In this document: positions 1 to 8,295 of the stretch, piece after piece
Numbering within the stretch: the first letter of the stretch is position 1
How the letters are laid out: every line of letters begins with the position of its first letter
Source of the DNA: Acidobacteria bacterium UBA7540
GTDB lineage: Bacteria > Acidobacteriota > Terriglobia > UBA7540
Length of the DNA stretch: 38,821 bases
Reading direction: 5' to 3'
Assembly: GCA_002478145.1 (NCBI GenBank)
Contig: DLMI01000084.1
Coordinates: 8,253-47,073, forward strand
Program-made: the position numbers and the translations under genes
Notes under the pieces: generated by a model
Seen by the model: only the letters and a program-made list of their open reading frames with translations
The model's database searches: none
Told to the model about the DNA's origin: nothing

Positions 1-1392
1 TACAATCCTGGGCAGAAAGATCAGGCGGTTGGCGTTTTTTCCAAAGCCGACGCGGAATTGGCGGACCGCGCCATCCGCGCGGCAGACGAGGCCCTCAAAA
101 CCTGGAGCCACACGCCGGCCGAACAGCGCGCTGAACTAGCGCTCGAGACCGCCAGGATCATACGGGAGCGCAAGTTCCATTTCGCGGCGTGGATGTGTTA
201 CGAAGTGGGCAAGACGTGGGCGGAGGCCGATGCGGACGTGGCGGAGGCCATCGACTTCGCGGAGTTTTACGGGCGCGAAATCCTCCGGCTTGACCCGCCG
301 CAGCCCCTCACTTCAGTCTACGGTGAGAGGAATTCTCTGCGTTACCTCCCTCTTGGGGTGGGGGTTGTAATCCCGCCCTGGAACTTCCCGCTCGCGATCC
401 TCACGGGGATGACCCTGGCATCCGTGGTGGCCGGTAACACCGTGGTCCTGAAGCCTTCCAGCGATTCCCCTGTGATCGGGCACAAACTGTTCGAAGCGTT
501 GGAGGAGGTGGGAATGCCTCCAGGGGTCGTGAACTTTCTCCCCGGCCCGGGTGGTTCAGTCGGAGACGTCCTGGTGGGACATCCGCGAACACGTTTTGTG
601 GCTTTCACGGGCTCGAAGGAGGTGGGGTTGCGTGTCAACCTGGTAGCGGCGAAGGCGGCGCCGGGGCAGATCTGGGTAAAGCGTGTCATTGCGGAAATGG
701 GCGGCAAGAACTCCATCGTGGTGGATAGTGAGGCGGATTTGGAGGCGGCGGTGGAAGGCGTCACCGTCTCCGCCTTCGGCTACCAGGGCCAGAAATGTTC
801 GGCGTGCTCGCGCGCCATCGTGGTGGAGTCGGTCTATGAAGCCTTTCTCGAAAAGCTACAGAGCCGGGTGGAGCAGATTAGGGTCGGTCCTGCGACGCAC
901 CCTAACAACTACATGGGTCCTGTGATTAACGCCCGGGCGAAGCAGTCCATCCTGGAATACATTGAGATCGGCAAGAAGGAGGGCCGCCTCATTACGGGCG
1001 GCGAGGAAGCTCCCGGCCCGGGACACTTCATCCAACCCACGGTGATTGCGGACGTCGCTCCCCGGGACCGCGTCGCACAGGAAGAGATCTTCGGCCCTGT
1101 GCTGGCGGTCCTCAAGGCCCGGAACTTTGATGAAGCACTGGAGATCGCCAACAACACGGAATACGGCCTGACGGGGGCCGTGTACACAAAGAACCGCTCG
1201 AAGATGGATAAGGCTGCTGAGGACTTCTTCGTGGGCAACCTCTATTTCAACCGGAAATGTACCGGCGCCCTGGTGGGTGGTCACCCCTTCGGCGGCTTCA
1301 ACATGTCAGGCACAGACTCGAAAGCCGGCGGCCGCGACTACCTTTTGCTCTTCACACAGGCCAAAGTGGTCTCTGAGAAGCTGGCCCCGTAG
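1..1392 (+). CDS. L-glutamate gamma-semialdehyde (1-pyrroline-5-carboxylate) dehydrogenase, 5'-truncated
   Basis: This enzyme oxidises the product of proline dehydrogenase, glutamate semialdehyde/P5C, to glutamate with NAD+ in the cytosol, the last step of proline use as carbon and nitrogen. The frame is open from base 1, so the true start lies outside the window. 463 residues are visible; RocA-type enzymes are about 515 long, so roughly 50 residues are missing. Seen in the protein: the PWNFP cofactor-site motif, the NAD-binding FTGS segment, the general-base Glu in EMGGKN and the nucleophilic Cys in GQKCSACSRA (Cys codon 796-798). The late IFGPVL motif and the GGFNMSGTDSKAGG C-terminal signature are typical of P5CDH rather than of general aldehyde dehydrogenases. 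The TTG at 58 is only the first start-like codon and is not a real start. The truncation comes from the window edge, not from decay. Confidence 0.93.
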   Translation, partial: YNPGQKDQAVGVFSKADAELADRAIRAADEALKTWSHTPAEQRAELALETARIIRERKFHFAAWMCYEVGKTWAEADADVAEAIDFAEFYGREILRLDPPQPLTSVYGERNSLRYLPLGVGVVIPPWNFPLAILTGMTLASVVAGNTVVLKPSSDSPVIGHKLFEALEEVGMPPGVVNFLPGPGGSVGDVLVGHPRTRFVAFTGSKEVGLRVNLVAAKAAPGQIWVKRVIAEMGGKNSIVVDSEADLEAAVEGVTVSAFGYQGQKCSACSRAIVVESVYEAFLEKLQSRVEQIRVGPATHPNNYMGPVINARAKQSILEYIEIGKKEGRLITGGEEAPGPGHFIQPTVIADVAPRDRVAQEEIFGPVLAVLKARNFDEALEIANNTEYGLTGAVYTKNRSKMDKAAEDFFVGNLYFNRKCTGALVGGHPFGGFNMSGTDSKAGGRDYLLLFTQAKVVSEKLAP

Positions 1393-1519
1393 GGTCGCCT
1401 TGCTGCGTACAGGTTTTCTTTGGCTTGCAGCCTCCCCCTGCGCATATGGATGACTCGGCTAAGATCAGGATGATGCCAAGAGAGTGTTTTCGGCGATCCG
1501 TTGCGTGCATAATGTGACC

Positions 1520-2119
1520 ATGCCCGACGTAATGGTGCCGCTGCCACCCGATGTCCTGCGACGCATTCTTCGAATTCAGGCTTTCACGCTCATCTGGATG
1601 TTTCTGGAAGCGGCGGTGTCCCTGATTGCGGCCTGGCGGGCTCACAGTCCGGCCTTGCTCGCCTTTGGTGGCGATAGCGCAATCGAGCTGGTTTCTGCTC
1701 TGGTGGTTTACTGGCGGTTCCGCTTCTATTCCACGGCAATGAACGCCGAGGAGTCAGCCACTCGAATCGCCGGCGGCCTGCTCTTTGCCTTGGCGGCATA
1801 CGTGCTCCTCGGTTCAGGGGCGGCACTACTCGGGAAGCGGGAAGTCCACCCCAGTCTTGCAGGAATAGCTCTCCTACTTGTTGCTGCTATGGTGATGCCC
1901 TGGCTGGCGGTTCAAAAGCGGAAGTTGTCAGCCACCGCTTCAAGCGCTGCGTTGAGAGCCGATGCGGCGGAATCTGCGGTCTGTGGTTACATGGCTTGGA
2001 TTGCCCTGGCCGGACTGTCAGTCAACGCCGTCTGGGGAATAAAGTGGGCAGACCCCGTCGCAGCTTTATGCCTCACTCCTTTCATCTTGCACGAAGGGTG
2101 GGAAGCGGTAAGGGCGTAG
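1520..2119 (+). CDS. CDF-like cation transporter membrane domain protein
   Basis: This is a 199-residue polytopic membrane protein with about five or six hydrophobic segments. The pattern GGDSAIELVSA in the second segment and ADAAESAVCGY near the penultimate one resemble the metal-site helices of cation diffusion facilitators, where Asp and Glu/His residues of TM2 and TM5 hold the divalent metal. The cytoplasmic C-terminal domain of classical CDF pumps is absent. Substrate and direction cannot be read from the sequence. An in-frame GTG at 1484 would add 12 residues; I prefer ATG 1520 because the extra residues are not membrane-like. Neither start has a clear Shine-Dalgarno. A CATAAT hexamer at 1508-1513 ends six bases before ATG 1520, so a leaderless transcript is possible, but no good -35 is seen. 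The stop codon lies inside the left arm of the inverted repeat 2116-2301. Family assignment is moderately sure; function is inferred. Confidence 0.75.
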   Translation: MPDVMVPLPPDVLRRILRIQAFTLIWMFLEAAVSLIAAWRAHSPALLAFGGDSAIELVSALVVYWRFRFYSTAMNAEESATRIAGGLLFALAAYVLLGSGAALLGKREVHPSLAGIALLLVAAMVMPWLAVQKRKLSATASSAALRADAAESAVCGYMAWIALAGLSVNAVWGIKWADPVAALCLTPFILHEGWEAVRA

Positions 2120-2301
2120 CGCGGACCTCCGTTCTTGAGGTCCGCGGCTCTTGTCTGGTGATCTGGCGCTGGCCTTCCGTCGCGGGGTCGTAATATACCC
2201 CTTCTTATCGACCGCTTGGGTCTTTCTTGCCGATCACTGGCAGGTCATCTGCACGCCAAAGCTTCAGAGCCGCGGACCTCAAGAACGGAGGTCCGCGCTA
2301 C
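2116..2301. repeat. REPIN-like element: 36-bp perfect inverted repeat with outward GTAG ends
   Basis: The arms 2116-2151 and 2266-2301 are exact reverse complements over 36 bp, separated by 114 bp. Each arm begins (reading inward from the outside) with GTAG and is itself an imperfect palindrome of the form CGCGGACCT...AGGTCCGCG. GTAG followed by a palindrome, in head-to-head pairs, is the established layout of REP doublets moved by RAYT (TnpA-REP) transposases. The left arm contains the last two bases of the final codon's region and the stop codon of the CDF-like gene; the right arm lies 15 bp past the stop of the mannosidase gene, so the element sits between converging genes and could also serve as a bidirectional transcription stop. 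Confidence 0.8.
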
Positions 2302-2315
2302 CTGCCATTGAGACA

Positions 2316-4736
2316 TCATTTCCCCACGCTCGCCACGTCAAAATCGTTTTGTAAAGCAGCTATTTTGGAGAGCCATGATTTGTATTGAGCGAGTGAGAAG
2401 GGCGGCATACCCTGCAAGTAGTGATTCACGTACCTCTTGCCGTTGGCCGTCCACTCCATCAGGAAGAGTCGCTTGCCGGAATGAAAGACTGGGATGGCGC
2501 CCACTTCCAGGTTCGCATTAGCCTTCGCCGCGTAGTCTCCTTCCAACAAAGTTTCTCCGGAGTCCGCGTCCCAGACGCGGTAATGGCCGCTGGCGTCTTC
2601 CCTCGAATCATTTCCGACCACCACCCTGACGCGCCACTCTTGGGGCTCATCCACCATGACGCAGACGGGTTGCTGCACCCTGCGAATATAGTAATAGGCA
2701 AGCTTCTTGTTGAAATAATAGTCCACGATGGCATCCGAGAATTGCGGCCAGCCGTCCATGACGTTCCACCAGATCAGGCCGGTGCTCTGCCACTTTTTCA
2801 AGCGTGTCATCTCGACGAAGAACTTTTTCGCTTCGGCCTGGGAGACCTGGGAAGCCAGAATAAAGTCCTCGATGTTGTCCGGCAGCGCGCCGAACAATTC
2901 CTTCACCTGGTTGGCCATCAGGTTGATGCGGTACGGATTTCCCGTCATGTCGGTGGAGTGAAAAACCCATTGGGGATTGTCCTGCCAGGGCCACACGTGG
3001 TGCTCGTCGATGAAGCGTTTCATCGAGGAGAGACCCGGGCAACCGTGGTAACCGATCTCGCTCACAAAATGCGCCGTGCGTTCTGTGTAATAAGGGCTCT
3101 TGAAGTAATCTCTCGGGCCCCACAAATGGTCTTCAGGCATGAGCTTCCTTTGTCCCGTGGCAATGACTTCCGGGGACATGTAGGGAGAGCTGGGAAGATA
3201 AGGTCGATAAGGATCGCACTGGAAAACCACTTGCGGCAGCACCTCCCGCGTGATTTTGTTGTGCGCAGGATCCAGCCCGGAGAAAAAGTAGGATTCATCC
3301 ACTTCGTTGTCACCTGACCAGAGAGCGATGGAGGGGTGGTTCCGCAGCTTTCGCACCACCGATATGGCCTCCTGCCTCATGACTTCTAGAAACTCCGGCG
3401 TCTGTGGGTAAATCGCGCAAGCCATGGCAAAGTCCTGCCACACCATGATCCCGTTCCGGTCGCAGATATCAAAGAAGGTGTCGTCTTCGTAAACGTTCCC
3501 TCCCCAGCTTCGCAAAAAGTTGCATCCCAGGTCGACGAACAACGCGAGAATCTTCTCATAGCGCCCGGCGTCGCGGCTATGAAATGCATCCGCAGGCACC
3601 CAATTGGAGCCCTTGACCAATATTGGTACTCCGTTAACCTTGAAAAGGAATTGGCCGGGCTTCTCGATACTTGTCGTCTCCGTCCGAATCAACTCCAGCT
3701 TGCGGATTCCCACCAAGTCCTGGCGCGACGCCATCACTTTGTCGTTCTGCAAGAGCTGGGTCGTCACCTTGTAGAGATTGGGATTGCCGTAGCCGCTGGG
3801 CCACCACAACAGGGGGTTCGGCACCTCGATGAGGAACCGTCCCGCGGTGAATTCCACTTTGTGGACATAGGTGAAGGTGGATTCGCCGCAGCGGCCCTGC
3901 ACCCGCAGCCGGAGCTGGGGAAGCAGCGCGAGATCCGTGGTGAGTTCGTACGAAACTGCCAGCGTGGCATGGCCCGGCTCAGCAGAGAGAGTCGCGAAAT
4001 ACATGTCCGTGATTTCGTGCTTGGAGTGGACGATGAGTTCCACTGGACGCCAGAGGCCAGCCGAAACCGCGCGCGGCATGATGTCCCACCCGTACGAGTG
4101 CGCAGCCTTCCTTATCCAGATCGCCTCTTGATTCGTGCGCCCGGCGTTGATGGTGTAGGCTGGGTCATACTGCTTGCTGGCTGCTTCAATCACTGGCGAC
4201 TTTAACCTGACCGTCAGAATGTTTGGCCCAGCCAAGTTCAACTTCCCCGTCACGTCGAAGTACTGCTCAACTAGTGCATCCGACGAGGTCCCCAATTCCT
4301 TCCCGTTTAGCCAATAGGTGGCGAGACAATCTACACCCCGGAAGCGAAGTTCCACCCGCCCTCCGGCAATCCGCGCCGGCGTTGGAAATTCCCGCTGATA
4401 CCACCATTCGTACAGCTCGTAGGGCTTCAACTTCGCGAGGTTATCGGCGAAGAACAGGTCTGCTGGTAACTCGCCCTTCCCTGACAAATCGAGCTCAACG
4501 TTGCCGGGCACGGAAGCTTCGATCCATGTCAGCCTTTGCGTCCTAAGTTGGTCGGGGTGGGTTATTTGATATTCTCCTTGAGGAAAATAAAAGAGCTTCC
4601 ATTTGCCTTCGAGGCTCAAGCGGGTCGTTTCTGAGGCTGGCTTGGCGCTTGCAGCCTTCACCTGTGCCCGCGCCTGAAGCCACGATGCCGCTACAACAAA
4701 ACACAACAATAAAGAAAATGGCCGAGCTCGTTTCAT
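2316..4736 (-). CDS. Secreted GH2 family beta-mannosidase-like glycoside hydrolase
   Basis: This 806-residue exported enzyme most resembles GH2 beta-mannosidases, retaining enzymes that release terminal beta-mannose from mannan or N-glycan fragments. An N-terminal signal peptide (basic MKRAR, a hydrophobic stretch, then an ARAQ-like cleavage site near residue 25) suggests periplasmic action. The jelly-roll sugar-binding domain follows (about 40-210, with the GVDCLATYWLNG signature), then an immunoglobulin-like domain and the TIM barrel. The acid/base is Glu478 in WSGDNEVDES (the family pattern is W-S-x-N-N-E), and the probable nucleophile is Glu560 in FVSEIGYHG; the 82-residue spacing fits the family. 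Length is close to that of other GH2 mannosidases. The ATG at 4736 has an AGGAGG (complement of 4746-4751) ten bases upstream. It has no operon partner. Other GH2 specificities cannot be excluded, but the motif set favours mannosidase. Confidence 0.88.
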   Translation of the reverse strand: MKRARPFSLLLCFVVAASWLQARAQVKAASAKPASETTRLSLEGKWKLFYFPQGEYQITHPDQLRTQRLTWIEASVPGNVELDLSGKGELPADLFFADNLAKLKPYELYEWWYQREFPTPARIAGGRVELRFRGVDCLATYWLNGKELGTSSDALVEQYFDVTGKLNLAGPNILTVRLKSPVIEAASKQYDPAYTINAGRTNQEAIWIRKAAHSYGWDIMPRAVSAGLWRPVELIVHSKHEITDMYFATLSAEPGHATLAVSYELTTDLALLPQLRLRVQGRCGESTFTYVHKVEFTAGRFLIEVPNPLLWWPSGYGNPNLYKVTTQLLQNDKVMASRQDLVGIRKLELIRTETTSIEKPGQFLFKVNGVPILVKGSNWVPADAFHSRDAGRYEKILALFVDLGCNFLRSWGGNVYEDDTFFDICDRNGIMVWQDFAMACAIYPQTPEFLEVMRQEAISVVRKLRNHPSIALWSGDNEVDESYFFSGLDPAHNKITREVLPQVVFQCDPYRPYLPSSPYMSPEVIATGQRKLMPEDHLWGPRDYFKSPYYTERTAHFVSEIGYHGCPGLSSMKRFIDEHHVWPWQDNPQWVFHSTDMTGNPYRINLMANQVKELFGALPDNIEDFILASQVSQAEAKKFFVEMTRLKKWQSTGLIWWNVMDGWPQFSDAIVDYYFNKKLAYYYIRRVQQPVCVMVDEPQEWRVRVVVGNDSREDASGHYRVWDADSGETLLEGDYAAKANANLEVGAIPVFHSGKRLFLMEWTANGKRYVNHYLQGMPPFSLAQYKSWLSKIAALQNDFDVASVGK

Positions 4737-5267
4737 ACTGGTAATCCTCCTGGCGTGGTGCTCGAAACCTGCCTGCTTTGCCCCGTTGCGCGTTCGTGGA
4801 TTGAAATGAAGTGAAAACTCGGGCGTGCCCGCATTGACGGTAAACGACTCGGCGCTCTAATTTCGGAACTTGGGTTAGTCCTCGACGGATCAGAGACACC
4901 TCTCTACAGGCCCGCTGAACAAAGGATACCCTGGTGGGAACCTTTCAGCAACTTAATCTCCGATAAATCGCTGTCGGTGTGCGGTCGGCCACTTTTTCTT
5001 TCTGGCTTCCTAGGGATGGAAGTGATAGATTAGGAGCACCTGGGGCATTTTGAAAGGATACGGTCTGACGCGAGGTTCCTCCGTGGAGGCTGCGTTTTTG
5101 TGCGAACGTAAGGGCCTGCCCCGGTGGAGTGCCCCTTGGAGAAACGTGAAAGCGGGCACGAGGCGCGGCGCTCATGAGAGTTGCGTGGCCTATTTGACAT
5201 CCACGCTGATGGAGCTCTGCCGCGCATTACGTGAGGCACGCGGGTTCCCAGCGGGGAGGAGAATGTC
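4737..5267. other. Divergent intergenic region, no gene recognised
   Basis: About 530 bp separate the divergently transcribed mannosidase and radical SAM genes. The ends hold their Shine-Dalgarno sequences. Short open frames here (for example 5050-5271 on the plus strand) have no protein-like composition and overlap the downstream start. A TTGACA at 5194-5199 has no matching -10 at normal spacing. No repeat array or stem-loop stood out. Confidence 0.5.
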
Positions 5268-6773
5268 ATGAATGTCCTGATGGTCTATCCCGAATTCCCT
5301 GACACCTTCTGGAGCTTCAAGCACGCTCTCCCTTTCCAGGGAAAGCGCTCGGCTTATCCGCCCCTCGGCCTATTGACCATCTCATCCCTTCTTCCCCAGC
5401 GCTGGCAGAAACGTCTCGTTGACCTGAATGTCAGGCGGCTGAGAGATTCCGACCTCGACTGGGCAGACTTGGTTTTCTTGAGCGGCATGTTGGTTCAGGG
5501 CCCCTCGATGAAGGCGCAGATTGCGCGTTGCAAAGCCCGCGGCTTGCGCACCGTGGTGGGTGGCCCCATCGCCAGTGCGAAGGATAGCGCTATCGCCCAG
5601 GCGGATCATGTCGTGGAAGGAGAATCAGAAGAAATCATCCACGAGCTGGCTGCCGAGCTCGAGCGCGGCACGGCGCGGTCTCATTACATCAAGCCGCAAC
5701 TTCCCGACGTCACTCGCGTCCCGCTACCTGATTTGCAGCTAGCCGAATTGGGCCGCTACAGCTCGATGGCGGTGCAATATTCGCGCGGTTGCCCTTTCAC
5801 CTGCGAGTTTTGCGACATCATCGAGATCTATGGCCGCCGCCCGCGCACAAAGACACCCGAGCAGATGTGCGCCGAACTCGAGCAGCTCTACCGCGCGGGC
5901 TGGCGGGGACCGGTATTCATGGTGGACGACAATTTCATCGGCAACAAGAAGAACGTGAAGATTCTGCTCCCGCACCTGGTCAAGTGGATGCGTGACCATA
6001 AATTCCCTTTTTCACTCTACACCGAGGCTTCTTTGAACCTGGCCGAGGAAGAGGATCTGCTGGGGCTGATGCGCCAGGCTCATTTCACGCGTGTATTCCT
6101 GGGCATCGAAACACCGGTTGTCGAGAGTCTTAAGGAGACAACAAAATTCCAAAACCTGCGCATGGATCTGCTGGAAAGTGTAAAACTCATCCAATCTCAT
6201 GGCATTGAGGTAATGGCAGGTTTTATCGTGGGCTTCGACAACGATCCGCCCAATGTTTTTGAGCGGCAGATTCAATTTATTCGCGAAGCGGCCATCCCGC
6301 TTTCCATGGTCGGCCTTCTCACCGCCCTGCCGAATACGCAATTGTGGCGCCGGTTGAAAACCGAAGGCCGGCTCCTAAAAGAGAGCCTCGGGAACAACAC
6401 TCTCGTCGATCTGAACTTTATTCCCAAGATGGATAAACAGCAGCTCCTCGATGGCTACAAGCGAATCCTGCAAACGATTTACAGCCCCAAGGAGTATTTC
6501 GAGCGGGCTTCCGCCTTTCTCTCCCAACTGGGGGAGGCGGCCCGTACGCCGGTGGTGTTCTCCGACGTCATGGCACTGGGCAGATCGCTCTGGCGCCAGG
6601 GATTGGTCTGCAACTACCGCAAGGAGTACTGGAAGTTTCTTGCTCAGACAGTGCGCCGCCATCGTCACCATTTTAGCAAGGCCATCACCCTTGCCATTAT
6701 GGGCCACCACTTCTTCGAGCTGATTTCGACGGAGGGGAGTGTTAGTTGCGACAGCAGTGCGGCCCTGGGGTGA
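5268..6773 (+). CDS. B12-binding radical SAM protein (DUF4070 / HpnP-like family)
   Basis: This 501-residue protein is a class B radical SAM enzyme. Residues 1-150 form a cobalamin-binding fold (NVLMVYPEFP start, LSGM and VVGGP segments). The [4Fe-4S] cluster motif is Cys175-x3-Cys179-x2-Cys182 in RGCPFTCEFC, followed by the SAM barrel with MVDDNF and FLGIETP. The C-terminal region (about 370-470) matches the DUF4070 layout seen in the hopanoid C-2 methylase HpnP and many uncharacterised relatives. Such enzymes usually transfer a methyl group to an unreactive carbon. The substrate cannot be read: the family is broad and no hopanoid genes (shc, hpn) are present here. The ATG at 5268 is preceded by a strong GGGAGGAG at 5253-5260; the ATG at 5263 runs into a stop at once. 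It stands alone, converging on the MglA gene. Family is near certain; function is open. Confidence 0.9.
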   Translation: MNVLMVYPEFPDTFWSFKHALPFQGKRSAYPPLGLLTISSLLPQRWQKRLVDLNVRRLRDSDLDWADLVFLSGMLVQGPSMKAQIARCKARGLRTVVGGPIASAKDSAIAQADHVVEGESEEIIHELAAELERGTARSHYIKPQLPDVTRVPLPDLQLAELGRYSSMAVQYSRGCPFTCEFCDIIEIYGRRPRTKTPEQMCAELEQLYRAGWRGPVFMVDDNFIGNKKNVKILLPHLVKWMRDHKFPFSLYTEASLNLAEEEDLLGLMRQAHFTRVFLGIETPVVESLKETTKFQNLRMDLLESVKLIQSHGIEVMAGFIVGFDNDPPNVFERQIQFIREAAIPLSMVGLLTALPNTQLWRRLKTEGRLLKESLGNNTLVDLNFIPKMDKQQLLDGYKRILQTIYSPKEYFERASAFLSQLGEAARTPVVFSDVMALGRSLWRQGLVCNYRKEYWKFLAQTVRRHRHHFSKAITLAIMGHHFFELISTEGSVSCDSSAALG

Positions 6774-6792
6774 AATGAGGCCAAAATCCTGG

Positions 6793-6897
6793 GTTGGGAA
6801 TTGCCGATTTTCGATTGCCGACTGCTGATTGACAGGAGAGGAAGTTGCCACACCACTTTTTCAATCAACAATCGGCAATCAGCAATCGGCAATCACA
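6793..6897. repeat. Inverted short-unit repeat array (GATTGCCGA type)
   Basis: The left half (6794-6834) repeats degenerate GATTGCCGA units and the right half (6862-6897) repeats the reverse complement AATCGGCAATC, so the transcript could fold into a long imperfect hairpin. It lies between the converging radical SAM and MglA genes and may act as a transcription stop for both. There is no T-run. The units are too short and too degenerate for a CRISPR. Confidence 0.7.
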
Positions 6898-6932
6898 AGA
6901 TCGGGTTGTCAACAATTAAGCGTGACAGGGCC

Positions 6933-7517
6933 CTAGCCTTTCTTCAGTTCACTTAAGACCATGCGCCCGCATGTCTTGAGGGTTTCAAACACACCCACCC
7001 CCTTGTAAGCGATCGCTTCAAAAACGGGCTCGTCCTTCCTCATGAGCTCCTTTTTCAGTGTCTCGACCGGGAGTGCATTGGGCAGGTCGCGTTTGTTGAG
7101 CTGGAGCACGTAGGGGATTTTCATGAAGTCGTGCTTCTGCTCCTTGAGGTTGTCCATCAAGTTCTCCAGCGCTTCCAGGTTTGCGTCCAGTCGCTCTGCC
7201 TCGGAGTCAGCAACGAGAATCACACCATCCACGCCGCGCAGGATCAATTTTCGGCTGGCATCGTAGAAGATTTGGCCGGGAACGGTGTAAAGATGAAACC
7301 TGGTTTTGAACCCTCGTATCGAGCCCAGGTCGAGGGGAAGGAAATCAAAGAAGAGTGTGCGGTCGGTCTCGGTGGCGAGCGAGATCATCTTTCCCCCCGC
7401 CTTCCCCAACGTCTGGTCAAAGATCCAGCGCAGGTTGGTCGTCTTGCCGCCCAAGCCTGCGCCGTAATAGACAATCTTGCAGTTTATTTCCCGTGCAGCA
7501 AAGTTGATGAAACTCAC
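6933..7517 (-). CDS. mglA: MglA-type small Ras-like GTPase
   Basis: This 194-residue GTPase matches the length of Myxococcus MglA (195), the polarity switch for gliding and twitching motility. The P-loop is GAGLGGKTT (residues 19-27), the G3 region is TVPGQ (78-82; canonical Ras has DxxG) and G4 is NKRD (141-144). [12 protein letters not shown] after G3 is a hallmark of the MglA family. I chose the GTG at 7517 because it gives the family's usual N-terminus (SFINFAARE); a weak purine-rich stretch AAGGGAAG lies upstream, and longer frames reach 7613 only through Arg-rich non-conserved sequence. The unknown gene 7588-8193 lies 70 bp upstream on the same strand, probably cotranscribed. No mglB/Roadblock gene adjoins it, so its GTPase-activating partner must be elsewhere unless the upstream gene plays that part. 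Confidence 0.9.
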   Translation of the reverse strand: MSFINFAAREINCKIVYYGAGLGGKTTNLRWIFDQTLGKAGGKMISLATETDRTLFFDFLPLDLGSIRGFKTRFHLYTVPGQIFYDASRKLILRGVDGVILVADSEAERLDANLEALENLMDNLKEQKHDFMKIPYVLQLNKRDLPNALPVETLKKELMRKDEPVFEAIAYKGVGVFETLKTCGRMVLSELKKG

Positions 7518-7587
7518 GCGGTCTGCTTCCCTTCTTCGAGGCCACCGCCCCGCCCGCCAAAGTCCCAGCCAGTTCGGGTGAAGCCTT

Positions 7588-8193
7588 CTAGTTTGCTGAT
7601 CCCCAGCGCCCAAGCCCTCCGGTGTTCACGGTTTCTTCTGTTAATCCACCCAGGACTTCACGCAGATTCAATAGGGCAAGGGTCCACGCCGTTTCTGCCT
7701 CATTTTCAGTCGCGCCGTAGGCGTGAATGAAAAGTGTTAGATAGTATCCCCAGTTTTCCTCCGCATGAAACAAGCAGCGTCTCACCGCAATGTCCATCTG
7801 AGCCTGCAACCGCGTCTCCTTCATGCCGCGCGCAATCTCTTCCGCCAATCGCAAGTGTGGCGCCAGGTTCGCGTTCAAGTCTGGTGAATCGAATAGCAGG
7901 TCGAGGTAACTGGCAACCTTCACGGGAAAATCGAAGTCCCAGCGCTCCTCCTCGGCCAGTTCATGTGTAATCCAGACGTGGCATTTTGCGCTGCGCAGGA
8001 GAGAATCCGGACGGTTGATCGCACGCAGCAGGCTCCCCAACACAGGGCGGCTCCTGCACTCATCAAGTTCTTCCGCATGGTCGGGAAATGTCTTCAGATC
8101 AACATAGGCCAGCGTTGGATCGTCGGCGCTGGCCCAAGGGATTTCCAGCCTGGCGTCGTCAGGGCCGAGTTCCTGAAGGATTTCAACGCGCAT
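7588..8193 (-). CDS. Conserved-looking protein of unknown function, upstream of mglA
   Basis: I do not recognise a family for this 201-residue soluble protein. It is acidic in its first half ([20 protein letters not shown]) and helical in its second half, with aromatic clusters such as [14 protein letters not shown]. There is no signal peptide, membrane segment or nucleotide motif. The ATG at 8193 is preceded by AAGGGTG at good spacing; a GTG one codon earlier is a less likely start. It lies 70 bp upstream of the MglA-like GTPase on the same strand, so an MglA-linked role is a guess from position only. It is transcribed divergently from the secreted protein at 8296. Confidence 0.75.
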   Translation of the reverse strand: MRVEILQELGPDDARLEIPWASADDPTLAYVDLKTFPDHAEELDECRSRPVLGSLLRAINRPDSLLRSAKCHVWITHELAEEERWDFDFPVKVASYLDLLFDSPDLNANLAPHLRLAEEIARGMKETRLQAQMDIAVRRCLFHAEENWGYYLTLFIHAYGATENEAETAWTLALLNLREVLGGLTEETVNTGGLGRWGSAN

Positions 8194-8295
8194 CACACCC
8201 TTAGAATATCATTCTGTAACCATCGGCTTCTACTCTGGCGTGAAGCGGTACCAATTCGCAGGCAAGTTTCCTATGATGGTTCTTTGGAGGTGTTC

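Noticed and set aside
2421..3317. 298-codon frame antisense to the GH2 gene
   Set aside because: No recognisable domain; rich in residues expected from reading the complementary codons.
5050..5271. 73-codon open frame before the radical SAM gene
   Set aside because: It has no clear start signal, overlaps the next start and its composition is not protein-like.
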